This document shows positions 1-8,987 of a DNA stretch of 64,000 nt, in pieces (position 1 is the stretch's first letter; the number at the start of each line of letters is the position of its first letter). Under the pieces are notes generated by a model. That model did no database searches. It saw nothing but the letters and a program-made list of their open reading frames with translations, and had not been told where the DNA came from. Both the position numbers and the translations under genes were made by a program. The DNA is taken from NCBI RefSeq assembly GCF_014650035.1, contig NZ_BMUE01000008.1:1-64000 (forward strand), given 5' to 3'. The DNA is from Streptomyces lucensis JCM 4490 (GTDB taxonomy: Bacteria; Actinomycetota; Actinomycetes; Streptomycetales; Streptomycetaceae).

Positions 1-359
1 CCCTCCGGGACCGGATCCGCTCCGCGGATCGAGTTGGGTCGTCGGTGCGGTGTCCCGATCGCTCCGCGATCGTGCCTCCTCCCCGACTCGCCTTCTCTTT
101 TCAAGTCCAACATGACTGGGGTGCAGGTTAATTCGGCTAGCAGCAGGGGGCGGCGAGCGTTGGCCTACCCGACTGGGTGCTTGGTGACGGCTCGTCAGTT
201 ACGACTAGAACGTCGAGCCGTGCCAATCCTGTGGACCGCTGCTTCCTTGTCTCCAAAACTTTGGAGTATTCGAGTTCTGCCACTCCCCCGCTCACTGGAG
301 AATGGGACCCGGGAGCGGGCGAACGCGTCTGCTGTCGCACTGAGCTCAGCGGCCAAACC
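1..359. repeat. Gene-free left edge with TCC-loop palindromes
   Basis: I see no convincing gene here. Bases 14-30 form a perfect 7-bp stem with loop TCC (GATCCGC/GCGGATC). Bases 56-72 form another 7-bp stem with the same TCC loop (CGATCGC/GCGATCG). Bases 1-9 read CCC-TCC-GGG. Short palindromes with a TCC/GGA loop resemble the first palindrome of Streptomyces telomeres, but they also occur as ordinary intergenic hairpins, so the meaning is open. Confidence 0.5.
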
Positions 360-2786
360 TCAGCCGCTTGATGGTCCGATGGTCCCAGGAGCACGGACCA
401 GATCGATGCCGTGCTCGGCAAGGGTAGCGGACACCAACTCTTCTTGCTCTGAGGGGAGTTGATCATTGTTCAGCTTGGTGCGGACCTTGGCGAGCCAGGG
501 ACCGATCATGACACGGTCGCCGTCCACCTCGATCCACTCCCGGGCGCCGGGGGTGCGTCCCCACCGTGCCACGAAGAGCCCGAGGATCTCGGTGGTTTGC
601 GCGAACGTGCGCCGCCGCGATGTGCTCGGCCTGCCCGCGGCGTGTTTCTGTTCCAGGAGGGCGCGGTCGGGGGTGATTCCCATGCGGGCGAGCAGGTCGC
701 GCTGGCCGGGGTCGAGGTCGGGCCAGCTGGTGAGCTGGCGGTGTAGCCAGCTGCCCGCCTTCACTCCGTGGATGACCGTGTCGCGGCGCAGCGTGCTGGG
801 GTGGTTGCCGGCTTCCAGGTGGCGGCGCAGCAGATGGTACTTGCGATGCCAGTCGGGGCCGTAGGGGAGTTTCCAGTCTGGGTCGAGGGCTGTGAGCTGG
901 TTGTCGCGGTCGAGGGTGAGGCGGTCCTTTCGGGCTAGGGCGCGCTGGTCGGCAAGGAACTGGCCGCCGGGTAGTTGGGTGGGGATGGCAAGGTGGCCGT
1001 GTTCGGCGTGGAAGGCCTCGACGGTGGCCAGGTGGCCTTGCCAGGTGGCCTCGTGGTCGTCCCAGATCATGCCGAGATCCTCGAGCTCGGCGATCCATGC
1101 CGGATCGAGGGCGCCTGCCTGGTAGGCGGTGCGTTGGCCGGTGATGAATTGCCCCAGCCGGTAGCCGTAAGCGTCCTCGTAGTCGGCGCTCACGCGCAGG
1201 TGGCTGTGTTCGCTTTGGTAGCGGATGGCGGCGGCTAGGCCAGCGCGGCGGGGAGCAGACAGGACGGCGCCGCTGGAGGGCCACACCAGCAGGTCGAGGG
1301 CGCGGGCGATCGCGGTGGGGTCGAGGGTGTGGTCGAAGCGGAAGCGGCGGGTGATGTAGGTGTGGGAGTCGCGGGCGGGATGCTGGTTCTTGGCCCGGGG
1401 GGTGCGGGCGGCGATGGTCTGGTCGTGGTGGCGCAGGGCGGCGGTGACCAGCCAGAGGGCTTCGTAGGGGGTGCCGAGGAGGTCGGTGGGGTCGGTGCCG
1501 GGCGGGATGTAGGCGGGGATGACGAGGCTGGCTGTCTTCGTCTTGAGGGTGGGTGGTTTGCGCAGGGCGCGGCCGAGCGCTTGGACGATGCGGCGGACGC
1601 TGGCGGTGCGGTCGGCGAAGACGACGGCGTCGACGGCCGGCAGGTCGACGCCTTCGCCTAGGACCTTGGCGTTGGCCAGCACGCCTCGCTCGGCGTTGCT
1701 GAAGCGGGCGATGGTGTCGGCGCGCCGGTGGGGGCTGTGGGTGCCGTCGATGGACTGCACGACGACGTCGTCCGCCCAGTCGGGGCGCAGTTCGTCGGGG
1801 AGGGTGCGCAGGGTGTGGGCGAACTGGCGGGCGAAGTCGGCGGCGTCGGCGATCTGCTGGAAGTAGACGAACACGTGCCGCAGGTCCTGCTCGCGCATGG
1901 CTTTGAGGATGGCCAAGTGAAGGGCGGTGGTGCGGCGCGCGGTGGGCCCGGCTTCAGGATCGGTGAGCGCGTTGTGCAGTTCAGTGTCGGTGACGGTGGG
2001 GACGACGAGCTGGTAGTCGGCGAGGACACCGTCATCGATGGCGTCGGCGTGGGAGTAGGTGTGTAGGCGGGGGCCGAAGATCTGCGGCTGGTCCATGGTC
2101 GCCAGCAGGGCTGGGTCGTCCCAGGCGGGTGCGGTGGCGGTGGTGCGCTTGGGTTGCGCTCTGGTGGTGGGCGGCTCGGTCAGGCGGGGGGCGTCCCACA
2201 CATAGGGGGTGGCGGTGAGGTAGAGGCGGCGCTCGGCAGGGATGCGCTCGTTGTCGTGCAGCGCAGTCCAGTTCTTCTCCCAGGTGCCGGCCGTGGCGTG
2301 GGCTTCGTCCACGACCAGCAGGCCGAAGAGGGGGGCGGGGAAGATCGCGGAGTGCTGGGCCTCTTCGATCTTGGACAGCGAGTCGTAGGTGAAGAAGACC
2401 GTCGCTTTGGGGTGGCGGCCGAGCCAGTAGGCCAGGTACTCCCCCGCGTTGGCCGAGTCGACCTCGGCCTCGGCGAGCAACGGGTGGGAGGCGGCGCGTA
2501 GCGAGGAGACGGTGATCATCGGCTCGCGGCGGCCGTCTGCGCGGGCGGCCGCTGCCCACTGTGCGACCAGGTCCAGGCTGGGCACCGCCACTGCCAGGTG
2601 CCGCACGCCGAGTTCCTCGGCTACGCGCAGTGCGAAGAGGGTCTTGCCGGTGCCGCAGGCCGAGACGGCGTGCCCGCGGGTGCGCGGGCGGCGCAGGTGG
2701 CGAACCGTGTTGGCGAGGCCCTCCTGCTGGTCTGTGCGCAGGACCAGACGCCCGGGGTGTTCTGTTGCGGTGGGACTGGCGGTCAT
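360..2786 (-). CDS. DEAD/DEAH-box helicase with helicase-associated (HA) repeats
   Basis: Superfamily 2 helicase of about 808 residues. Near the N-terminus it has Walker A SACGTGKT, then VVDEAHA (DEAH), LTATP (motif III), and a C-terminal RecA-like lobe with LGRALRKPP. The C-terminal third carries helicase-associated repeats rich in W and H, such as WDDHEATWQGHLATVEAFH. Family knowledge predicts ATP-driven DNA or RNA unwinding or translocation; the substrate is unknown. I chose ATG 2786 over the longer start at 2804 because GAGGAAA lies six bases before it, while nothing useful precedes 2804. It is the last gene of a minus-strand group after the membrane Mrr nuclease, with a 180-bp gap, so a functional link with that nuclease is plausible but inferred. 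Confidence 0.88.
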   Translation of the reverse strand: MTASPTATEHPGRLVLRTDQQEGLANTVRHLRRPRTRGHAVSACGTGKTLFALRVAEELGVRHLAVAVPSLDLVAQWAAAARADGRREPMITVSSLRAASHPLLAEAEVDSANAGEYLAYWLGRHPKATVFFTYDSLSKIEEAQHSAIFPAPLFGLLVVDEAHATAGTWEKNWTALHDNERIPAERRLYLTATPYVWDAPRLTEPPTTRAQPKRTTATAPAWDDPALLATMDQPQIFGPRLHTYSHADAIDDGVLADYQLVVPTVTDTELHNALTDPEAGPTARRTTALHLAILKAMREQDLRHVFVYFQQIADAADFARQFAHTLRTLPDELRPDWADDVVVQSIDGTHSPHRRADTIARFSNAERGVLANAKVLGEGVDLPAVDAVVFADRTASVRRIVQALGRALRKPPTLKTKTASLVIPAYIPPGTDPTDLLGTPYEALWLVTAALRHHDQTIAARTPRAKNQHPARDSHTYITRRFRFDHTLDPTAIARALDLLVWPSSGAVLSAPRRAGLAAAIRYQSEHSHLRVSADYEDAYGYRLGQFITGQRTAYQAGALDPAWIAELEDLGMIWDDHEATWQGHLATVEAFHAEHGHLAIPTQLPGGQFLADQRALARKDRLTLDRDNQLTALDPDWKLPYGPDWHRKYHLLRRHLEAGNHPSTLRRDTVIHGVKAGSWLHRQLTSWPDLDPGQRDLLARMGITPDRALLEQKHAAGRPSTSRRRTFAQTTEILGLFVARWGRTPGAREWIEVDGDRVMIGPWLAKVRTKLNNDQLPSEQEELVSATLAEHGIDLVRAPGTIGPSSG

Positions 2787-2968
2787 CGCGCGTTTCCTCG
2801 GCATGCAGGAGGGGCTGACTCGCGTTCATTCTCGCGTACAGCAGGGGTGCGGCGCAGTGTCTCTGCTCTGGCGGGGGCGCGCTGCCAGCCCATGCGCGCC
2901 CCATGATCAGTGTTGTCGGATGTGGATAGGGGACGACGGCTCGGGGCTCGGGCTTTCTCCGCTTGGTT

Positions 2969-3646
2969 TCAGGCAGCCCGGCGGAAGGCTGTCTTGCGTG
3001 GCGTGGGCAGGCGCAGAAGGTCTTGCAGGGGCGTGCCGTGTTCGGCCCACCGGCGCAGGCGGTCCCGGTCGATCCAGTGCACTTGGTGGCGTTCGCCCCA
3101 TGTTTTGGCGTCCCGGGTGAAGGAGCCGTTGGTGACCACGACTGCGATATCAGCTCCGTGCGCGGGGCCTGCGGTGCCTTTGACCTGGTACATCACTGAG
3201 GAGCCGACCTTGCCGGCGACGGTCGTGTGCTTGGCCTGCAGGACGATTCTGCCGCGTTGGCGGTCTTCGCCGATGACGTCTGCGGCCTGGTCTCCTTGTC
3301 GGCCGACCTGCCGTGCGTTCCAGCCGTCCCGGAGGAGCAGGTCACGTAGGGCGAACTCGAAGGCCCGGTCGTCCATGGCGTCGAGTTGCGCGAGCGTGAT
3401 CCGGAGCCGGGCCAGCGTCTGGGCCCGCACCTTCCGGGCCTGCAGCTCACGGATGAACCGCCAGGCTGCGTAGCCGAGGGCGAGAGCCGCGAGGACGGCG
3501 AGCCATGGCCAGATGCGGACGGCTGCCTGCCATGTGGCTGTGGCGATCTTGGCCAGCAGCCAGAGTGCGGCGCAGGCGACGGCCGCGGCGGCGGCCTGTT
3601 CCCTGCCGCCGCGGGGTGGGCGTAGCCGGGGCGAGCGGCGGGGCAT
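2969..3646 (-). CDS. Membrane-anchored Mrr-like restriction endonuclease
   Basis: About 225 residues. Two hydrophobic segments near the N-terminus (AAAAAVACAALWLLAKIA and WPWLAVLAALALGYAAW) are followed by an Mrr-type PD-(D/E)xK domain: a helix with FEFALRDLLLRDGW, then DQAADVIGED and IVLQAKH, matching the usual D...QxK metal-binding core. Mrr-like enzymes cut DNA, often modified DNA; here the domain would sit on the cytoplasmic face of the membrane. The start at 3646 overlaps the stop of the upstream small gene by one base (TGATG), which suggests translational coupling. A longer frame to 3739 exists but lies inside the upstream gene. Confidence 0.83.
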   Translation of the reverse strand: MPRRSPRLRPPRGGREQAAAAAVACAALWLLAKIATATWQAAVRIWPWLAVLAALALGYAAWRFIRELQARKVRAQTLARLRITLAQLDAMDDRAFEFALRDLLLRDGWNARQVGRQGDQAADVIGEDRQRGRIVLQAKHTTVAGKVGSSVMYQVKGTAGPAHGADIAVVVTNGSFTRDAKTWGERHQVHWIDRDRLRRWAEHGTPLQDLLRLPTPRKTAFRRAA

Positions 3647-3852
3647 CAGTGGCCCACGCTCGCTGACACTGATGGTGTAGGGGTTTGCGGTGTTGTCGGG
3701 GAGGCCTCTCCGAAGCCGATGAGCTGGCTCCATAGCCACACCACCGCGATCAGCCCTGCGATCGACCAGCCGCTCAGTTTCTTCGCGCTGGGGCGGGGTT
3801 TGCGTCGGTAATGACTTCGCACCTTGTAGTAGCCCTCGGGCGGCTTCGCCAC
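3646..3852 (-). CDS. Small single-pass membrane protein coupled to the Mrr-like nuclease
   Basis: A 68-residue protein with a basic N-terminus (KVRSHYRRKPRPSAKKL), one membrane segment (WSIAGLIAVVWLWSQLIGF) and a Thr/Pro/Ser-rich tail. GTG 3852 was chosen because GGAGGA lies seven bases upstream. The stop codon shares a base with the start of the nuclease gene. I do not recognise the family. The coupling and the shared membrane location suggest a partner or regulator of the nuclease, but this is inference only. Confidence 0.7.
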   Translation of the reverse strand: MAKPPEGYYKVRSHYRRKPRPSAKKLSGWSIAGLIAVVWLWSQLIGFGEASPTTPQTPTPSVSASVGH

Positions 3853-4397
3853 TGCTTCCTCCTCCGTGTCGTCAGGCCGCCAACTGCGGTCTGATCTCTG
3901 GGAATTGGTGTAGCAGCGGGCACTGACAAATCCGCCGGTTTGATCAGCGGAGGCCTTGGCAGTGCCTCGAAAACGCGCCGTGACGCGGTCACGGGTCCGG
4001 CGGTGTTCGAACATGCGGGACAGTGGTTCTCGGATCTGCGGAAACTCCTGTCATGCGGACTGGACTGGCGTGTTCTGGTACGGCTGCGGTGGCCGATGCA
4101 GGTGCTCATGCACCGCAGTGCTCTGTTTCCGTCACTTCGATCACATGCAGAAATGGCATGAAGCAGTACGTGTTCGATGCGCTCCTTCTGGGAGGCAGGT
4201 CGGGTGCCTTCAGGATGGGCGGCTTTCGACGCGGGAGCGCTGTGGGGCTGCCTTTCTCGGCGGGGCCGAGAGGGGTACAGGCAGCCCCGGCGGTTGTGGC
4301 TACGCCTTGGGCCGACGGCAGGTTGAAGATCAGTGAGTGTGCGCGGCCTGGGGCTTGCGTTTCGTCGGCGAGGGCGGGTCCGGCGTCCGTCGTGGGG
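3853..4397. other. Intergenic stretch without a recognisable gene
   Basis: About 545 bases between the end of sbcC and the small membrane gene. The short open frames here have no family resemblance or ribosome-binding site. The stretch includes the nested hairpin listed separately at 4244-4288 and presumably the promoter for the minus-strand genes to the left. Confidence 0.5.
4244..4288. terminator. Nested long hairpin downstream of sbcC
   Basis: A perfect 10-bp outer stem (GGGGCTGCCT at 4244-4253 with AGGCAGCCCC at 4279-4288) encloses a perfect 7-bp inner stem (TCTCGGC, loop GGG, GCCGAGA at 4255-4271). There is no T-tract. It lies about 110 bases past the sbcC stop and is probably a transcription barrier, although an unrecognised structured RNA is possible. 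Confidence 0.5.
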
Positions 4398-7300
4398 TCA
4401 TTCGGCCGCTTCGGTCAGGTGGGTGAGGGTGGAGCCGTCGATGTTCTTGGAGATGTACAGGCGTTGGGTGATGCGGCGGCGGAGTTCGGGGACGTGGCTG
4501 ATGAGTCCGACGGTGCGGTCGTGGGCGCGTAGGGAGTCCAGGACGTCGAGGACTTGGTGGAGGGTGTCTTCGTCTAGGGTGCCGAAGCCTTCGTCGATGA
4601 AGAGGGTGTCCAGTGCCTGGCCGCCGGCTTCGGCGGTGACGATGTCGGCCAGGCCCAGGGCGAGGGCCAGGGAGACGTAGAAGGATTCGCCGCCGGAGAG
4701 GGTGTCCGTGTGGCGTTTGTGTCCGCTCCAGGCGTCGAGGACCTTGAGGTCCAGGCCCGATTTGGCGCCTCGGGCAGCTCTGTCGTCGGAGTGGACGAGG
4801 GTGAAGCGGTGGTGGGACATGCGTGACAGGCGGGTGTTGGCGGCGTCGACGACGTCTTCGAGACGGGCTGCCAGGACGTAGGACTCCAGTTGCATGCGGA
4901 GCTGGTTGCTGGGGGAGCTGCCGCTGATGAGGCCGTGGAGGTGATCGACGGTGCGGTAGGCGTCCTCGAGGGGTTCCAGGCGCTGGATCTGGGTGTCCAG
5001 CTGAGCGGTGAGGGCGGCCAGGGTGGTTGTCCGGTCGGCGGCCTGGGTGGCGAGGGCTGCCGTGCGGGTGTGGGTTGTGGTGGCGGTGTTCAGTTCGGTG
5101 ACGGCGTGCTCGAGGTCGGCGGGTGGCTGGGTGATGGCTGCCTGCAGTTCGGGTTCGGCGAGCCGGGCGGTCAGTACGAGGCGCTGTTCACGCCAGTGGG
5201 TGATCTCTTTGTCGATCGCGGTGAGTTCGTCGTCGGGCAGGCGGGCGGCCGAGGCTTCGGCCGGGGAGGTGAAGCCTGCCGCGTGGGCTGCCTGCTCGGC
5301 GAGAGCGGCGGCGCTGTGGCGGTCTGTGGCGGTTGTTGTCACGGTGGCGGCGCACGCGGCGGCGGCCTCGAGGCGGCTGGCGTGCTGGGTGAGGGCGGTG
5401 ATGCGGTCGGCGAGTGTGGCGTGCCCGTTGAGGGCGGTGGCGAGGCGGTGGGTGAGCTCTTCGCGCTGCGTGTGCAGGCTGTCGTAGGTTGCGTCGGCGG
5501 CGCCCAGGCGTGCGGTGGCGGTGTTGCGGGTGTGCTCGGTTTCGGCCTGTTCCTTTTCCAGAAGGGCGAGTTGTTCGCTGGCCGGTCCGGCGTCGGATGC
5601 CTGGGAGAGGGCGTCGGCGAGGTGTTGTTCGAGGGCGGTGCGGTGGGCGGTGAGGTCGGCGAGAGGGGTGTCGCCGCCGGCTTCACCGCGTGCCGTGGCG
5701 GCCTGTTCGTTCAGGTGGGCCAGGGCCTCTTTGGCCTTGTTCTCACTCTGCTGGGCGCGGGTGTGGGCTGCTTCGGCGGCCTGTTCGTCGGCGGCGGTGG
5801 GCTGGCCTGGCTGGGCAGTGGCGGGTGCGGGGTGGGTGGGGGAACCGCATACGGGGCAGTCTTCGCCGTCGACGAGCCGGTCGGCGAGTTCGGCGACGAT
5901 GCCGTCCGTGCGGCGGCGTCGGATGTCGATGTACGTTTTCGCGGCTTGCTCGGAGTCCTTCTCGGCCTGGCTGAGGACTTTGTGGGCGACGCTGATCTGC
6001 TGGTCGAGGGCGTCACGGCGCCTGGCGGCTTCCAGCTGCTTTTCAACGAGGTTGAGGGTGGGGGTGAGTTCGCGGCTGGTTTCCTGCGCGCTGCGGGCGG
6101 CTTCCAGACGTGCGGCAAGGTCGGCGCGGCGTTGTGGAAGGGCGTTGAGCCATTGCTGGGCGTCGGTGAGGGTTTCGGTGAGCTGCTGGCGCTCGCGGTC
6201 GAGTGCGGCCAGTTCTGCCGTGTGGCGCTGGAGGGTGGCCTCGTCGGGCAGCAGCGCCTGGACAGCGCCGGTGTCGGCGTGCAGCTGCTGCGCGGCGTGA
6301 GTGAGGCCAGCGGCGTCGAGGGATGTGTGTTCGGGCGGCAGCAGGGCGCGGGCGCGGCTGTCCTCGTCCAGGGCACGGGTGTGCTCGCGGTCGGCGGTGT
6401 GCGCGGTCTCCAGGACGGATTGCAGTTGCTGGGCTTTCACAGCGCGGTCGCGGCGTTCGGCAAGGAGGTCGTGGCGGGTGGCCTCCTCGTAGAGCAGGTC
6501 GAGCTCGTGTGCGGTGGTGCGGTGGGCCTGCTGGAGACGGTGGAGGTCGCGGACGGCCTGTTCTGTCAGGCGGGCTTGCGCCAGCTGCTGCTCGGCGGTC
6601 TCGGTGGCGGCGTCGGCAGCGTACTGGCGGGTGAGGGCTTGGTGGTGCAGGGCGCTGGCCCACGCGCGGGCGGGTGCGGTGAGGGTGGCGGGGTCGTCGG
6701 CCCGGGGGGCGATCTGGGCGGGTTCGAGGTCGTCGCCGGCTGCCTGCTTGATGCGTTCGGCCAGGCGCAGGACGTCTGCGCGGGCCTCGTCGCGCGTCTT
6801 CGCGGTGAGGGTTTTGCGGTTGGCGAGGAATTCTTCGATGAGGCCGAAGCGACGGGTGCCGAAGAGGGTGCCAAGCAGGATGCGGCGTTCAGATGCGTCG
6901 GCACGCAGGAACTTGGTGAACTCGTTCTGCGGGAGCAGGACGACCTGGCAGAACTGCTGCCGGGTCAGGCGCAGGAGGGACTTGATCTCTTCTGCGGCTT
7001 CCCTGTGGGACTTGATGACGCCTTCCCACCGGCCGTGTCCGTGTTCGTCGAGGACCCACTGGTGCAGGTGGGTTTCGGCCTTCTGGTCGACGAGTTCTGC
7101 GCTGTTGCGCAGGTGGGGTCGCTTCTGGGCGGGGATCCTGCGGATCTGCAGGCGCTTGCCGGCCAGGGTTAATTCCAGGGTCACTTCGGTCAGCAGGTCC
7201 GCGGGAGCGTGATCGCTGCGCAGCCGCATGTTGCGTTCGTGAGGCGGCAGGCCATACAGGGCGAAGCAGATGGCGGCGAACAGGGTGCTCTTGCCGGCGC

Positions 7301-7412
7301 CGGTGTCGCCGTGCAGGAGGAACAGGCCGTCGGCGGACAGGGCGTCGAAGTCGACGGTGTGCCGGCGGGCGAAGGGGCCGAAGGCCTGCAGGCGCAGGGA
7401 GTGCAGACGCAT
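4398..7412 (-). CDS. sbcC: Exonuclease subunit SbcC (Rad50-like)
   Basis: A 1,004-residue SMC-like ATPase. The N-terminal Walker A is GDTGAGKSTL. Long Ala/Glu/Leu-rich coiled coils flank a zinc hook, CPVCG, near residue 517. The C-terminal half has the ABC signature LSGGESFYVSLALALGLAD and Walker B LFIDEGFGTLDEDTL. With SbcD it forms the cytoplasmic complex that opens hairpins and processes DNA ends. Start ATG 7412 lies one base after the sbcD stop and has GGAGAAGGAAA upstream (inside sbcD), so the two genes form an operon. Length and domain order are normal for actinobacteria. Confidence 0.97.
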   Translation of the reverse strand: MRLHSLRLQAFGPFARRHTVDFDALSADGLFLLHGDTGAGKSTLFAAICFALYGLPPHERNMRLRSDHAPADLLTEVTLELTLAGKRLQIRRIPAQKRPHLRNSAELVDQKAETHLHQWVLDEHGHGRWEGVIKSHREAAEEIKSLLRLTRQQFCQVVLLPQNEFTKFLRADASERRILLGTLFGTRRFGLIEEFLANRKTLTAKTRDEARADVLRLAERIKQAAGDDLEPAQIAPRADDPATLTAPARAWASALHHQALTRQYAADAATETAEQQLAQARLTEQAVRDLHRLQQAHRTTAHELDLLYEEATRHDLLAERRDRAVKAQQLQSVLETAHTADREHTRALDEDSRARALLPPEHTSLDAAGLTHAAQQLHADTGAVQALLPDEATLQRHTAELAALDRERQQLTETLTDAQQWLNALPQRRADLAARLEAARSAQETSRELTPTLNLVEKQLEAARRRDALDQQISVAHKVLSQAEKDSEQAAKTYIDIRRRRTDGIVAELADRLVDGEDCPVCGSPTHPAPATAQPGQPTAADEQAAEAAHTRAQQSENKAKEALAHLNEQAATARGEAGGDTPLADLTAHRTALEQHLADALSQASDAGPASEQLALLEKEQAETEHTRNTATARLGAADATYDSLHTQREELTHRLATALNGHATLADRITALTQHASRLEAAAACAATVTTTATDRHSAAALAEQAAHAAGFTSPAEASAARLPDDELTAIDKEITHWREQRLVLTARLAEPELQAAITQPPADLEHAVTELNTATTTHTRTAALATQAADRTTTLAALTAQLDTQIQRLEPLEDAYRTVDHLHGLISGSSPSNQLRMQLESYVLAARLEDVVDAANTRLSRMSHHRFTLVHSDDRAARGAKSGLDLKVLDAWSGHKRHTDTLSGGESFYVSLALALGLADIVTAEAGGQALDTLFIDEGFGTLDEDTLHQVLDVLDSLRAHDRTVGLISHVPELRRRITQRLYISKNIDGSTLTHLTEAAE

Positions 7413-7413
7413 G

Positions 7414-8583
7414 TCAGACGGTTTCCTTCTCCTGGGCGCGCACGCGCATGTCGTCGACGGCCTCTTGCAGGAGGCCTGCCTCTGCGGTGGTGGGTGGGGT
7501 GCCGCGCACGGCGGTGATGAAGTCGTGGGCGATGTCGAGGTCGCCGCGGCCGCGTACCCGTTCGCGGTAGGTGGGGCTGTCGGTGGCCTGTGCCGGGATG
7601 CCAGCGGGTACGTGCCGCATGTCCAGCGTCTTGGAGAAGCGCTGTCTGAGTCGTGCCATCGCCTCGTACGGCAGGGCGGTGTCGGTGAGGGTGACCTGCA
7701 GCCAGGCTTCGCTGAGAGCTTCGTGCGCGGGGTCGGTCAGCAGATCCTCGATGCGGCCGGTCAACCGGGCCAGCGGCAGATGGAGGTCGGCCAGGATGTT
7801 GTGGCGGGTGATCGTGGGGGCTCCGGCGGCCGGCAGGTCGGCCAGGGTGATCGATTTGGTGTGGTTGGCCTCGGAGAAGGAGTAGGCCAGTGGGGAGCCG
7901 CTGTAGTGGATGCGGTCGTTGACGCTCTGCGGGCGATGCAGATGGCCCAGGGCGGTGTAGTCGATGCCGTCGAAGAGGTCGGCGCCGGCGTGGGCGACTC
8001 CGCCGACGCTGATGTCGCGTTCGCTTTTGCTGGTGGTGGCACCGGTAATGAAGGCGTGGGCGAGGACGACGGAGCGGGCGCCCGGACGGGTGGCGAGGTC
8101 AGTCCGGATGCGGTCCAGTGCCGAGGTGAGAACGGCCTGGTGGGAGGCTGTCTCTGCGTCCAACTGGGTGCGTACCAGGGCGGGCTCGAGGTAGGGCACT
8201 CCGTAGACGGCGACGGGACCGTGCTCGTCGTCGAGGAGGACGGGGCGGGCAGCGTCGGCGGGGTCGGTGCGCAGGTGAACGCCGGATTTGGCGTACAGGC
8301 CGGAGCCAGTACCGAGACGGTGGGCCGAGTCGTGGTTCCCGCTGATCATGACGGTGGGGATACCAAGGTCGGCAAGCTGGTGCAGAGCCCGGTCGAACAG
8401 ACGTACCGCGTCCAGGCTCGGAATGGCACGGTCGTAGATGTCGCCCGCGATCAGCAGGGCGTCCACCTTCTGGGTGCGGGCGGTGGCGCAGATGTGGTCC
8501 AGGACCTTGCGCTGGTGGTCGATCAGATCTTCCCCGTGGAACCGGCAGCCGAGATGCCAGTCCGAGGTATGCAGGAACCTCAT
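7414..8583 (-). CDS. sbcD: Exonuclease subunit SbcD (Mre11-like)
   Basis: About 389 residues with calcineurin-like phosphoesterase motifs in order: HTSDWHLG, AGDIYD, SGNHDSAH and ALGHLHRPQ. It is the nuclease subunit that works with SbcC to cut hairpins and resect DNA ends. I chose ATG 8583 (MRFLHTSDWHLG), the usual SbcD N-terminus, over an in-frame GTG two codons earlier at 8589. The downstream sbcC start is one base away. A gene transcribed in the opposite direction starts 190 bases upstream, so the two promoters must lie in that gap. Confidence 0.97.
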   Translation of the reverse strand: MRFLHTSDWHLGCRFHGEDLIDHQRKVLDHICATARTQKVDALLIAGDIYDRAIPSLDAVRLFDRALHQLADLGIPTVMISGNHDSAHRLGTGSGLYAKSGVHLRTDPADAARPVLLDDEHGPVAVYGVPYLEPALVRTQLDAETASHQAVLTSALDRIRTDLATRPGARSVVLAHAFITGATTSKSERDISVGGVAHAGADLFDGIDYTALGHLHRPQSVNDRIHYSGSPLAYSFSEANHTKSITLADLPAAGAPTITRHNILADLHLPLARLTGRIEDLLTDPAHEALSEAWLQVTLTDTALPYEAMARLRQRFSKTLDMRHVPAGIPAQATDSPTYRERVRGRGDLDIAHDFITAVRGTPPTTAEAGLLQEAVDDMRVRAQEKETV

Positions 8584-8774
8584 GGGCACAGACCGTAACC
8601 AGAGTGGTGGGAGCTACGGGCGGTTTTCCCGATAAACGGTCTTGTTTCGGAGGCTTGGGGCACGTGAGGGAAAGGTTTCTTCGTATGCGCCGCCGGGTGG
8701 CGGAGCCGGACGCGGCTCGCAGGGTGATTGTCAGTGGCAGGAGGCAAGATAAGCAGTGGGGGAAGGAGGATGTG

Positions 8775-8987
8775 ATGTCGTTATCGCGTTCTGCCAGGAC
8801 CGAGCACACTGTGGCGCCCGGGGGCTGCCGGTGGTGCGGAATCGAAGCCCGCGCGCACGCGCGGCAATGGACTGCGGAGGCCGGATGGCACGCCTGGACG
8901 GCGCCGACCACTGAGCAGCGCAAGGAGCGCATGCTGCAGCGGCGAACGCAGCAGCAGGTCAGCAGGCGAGGGCCTGCACCTCGGTGA
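8775..8987 (+). CDS. Small Cys/Trp-rich hypothetical protein
   Basis: A 70-residue protein with the pattern CRWCGIEARAHARQW followed by GWHAWTAPT. This kind of small protein is common on actinobacterial plasmids, phages and genomic islands. CxxC with nearby His suggests a single zinc knuckle; the function is unknown. Start ATG 8775 (GTG 8772 is possible) is preceded by GGAAGGAGGA, a very strong ribosome-binding site. Its 3' end overlaps the convergent OLD nuclease gene by 29 bases. Confidence 0.65.
   Translation: MSLSRSARTEHTVAPGGCRWCGIEARAHARQWTAEAGWHAWTAPTTEQRKERMLQRRTQQQVSRRGPAPR

Noticed and set aside
4890..7172. Plus-strand 760-codon open frame
   Set aside because: It lies opposite sbcC and is almost entirely Gly, Val, Ala and Leu. 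The sbcC motifs on the other strand are unmistakable.
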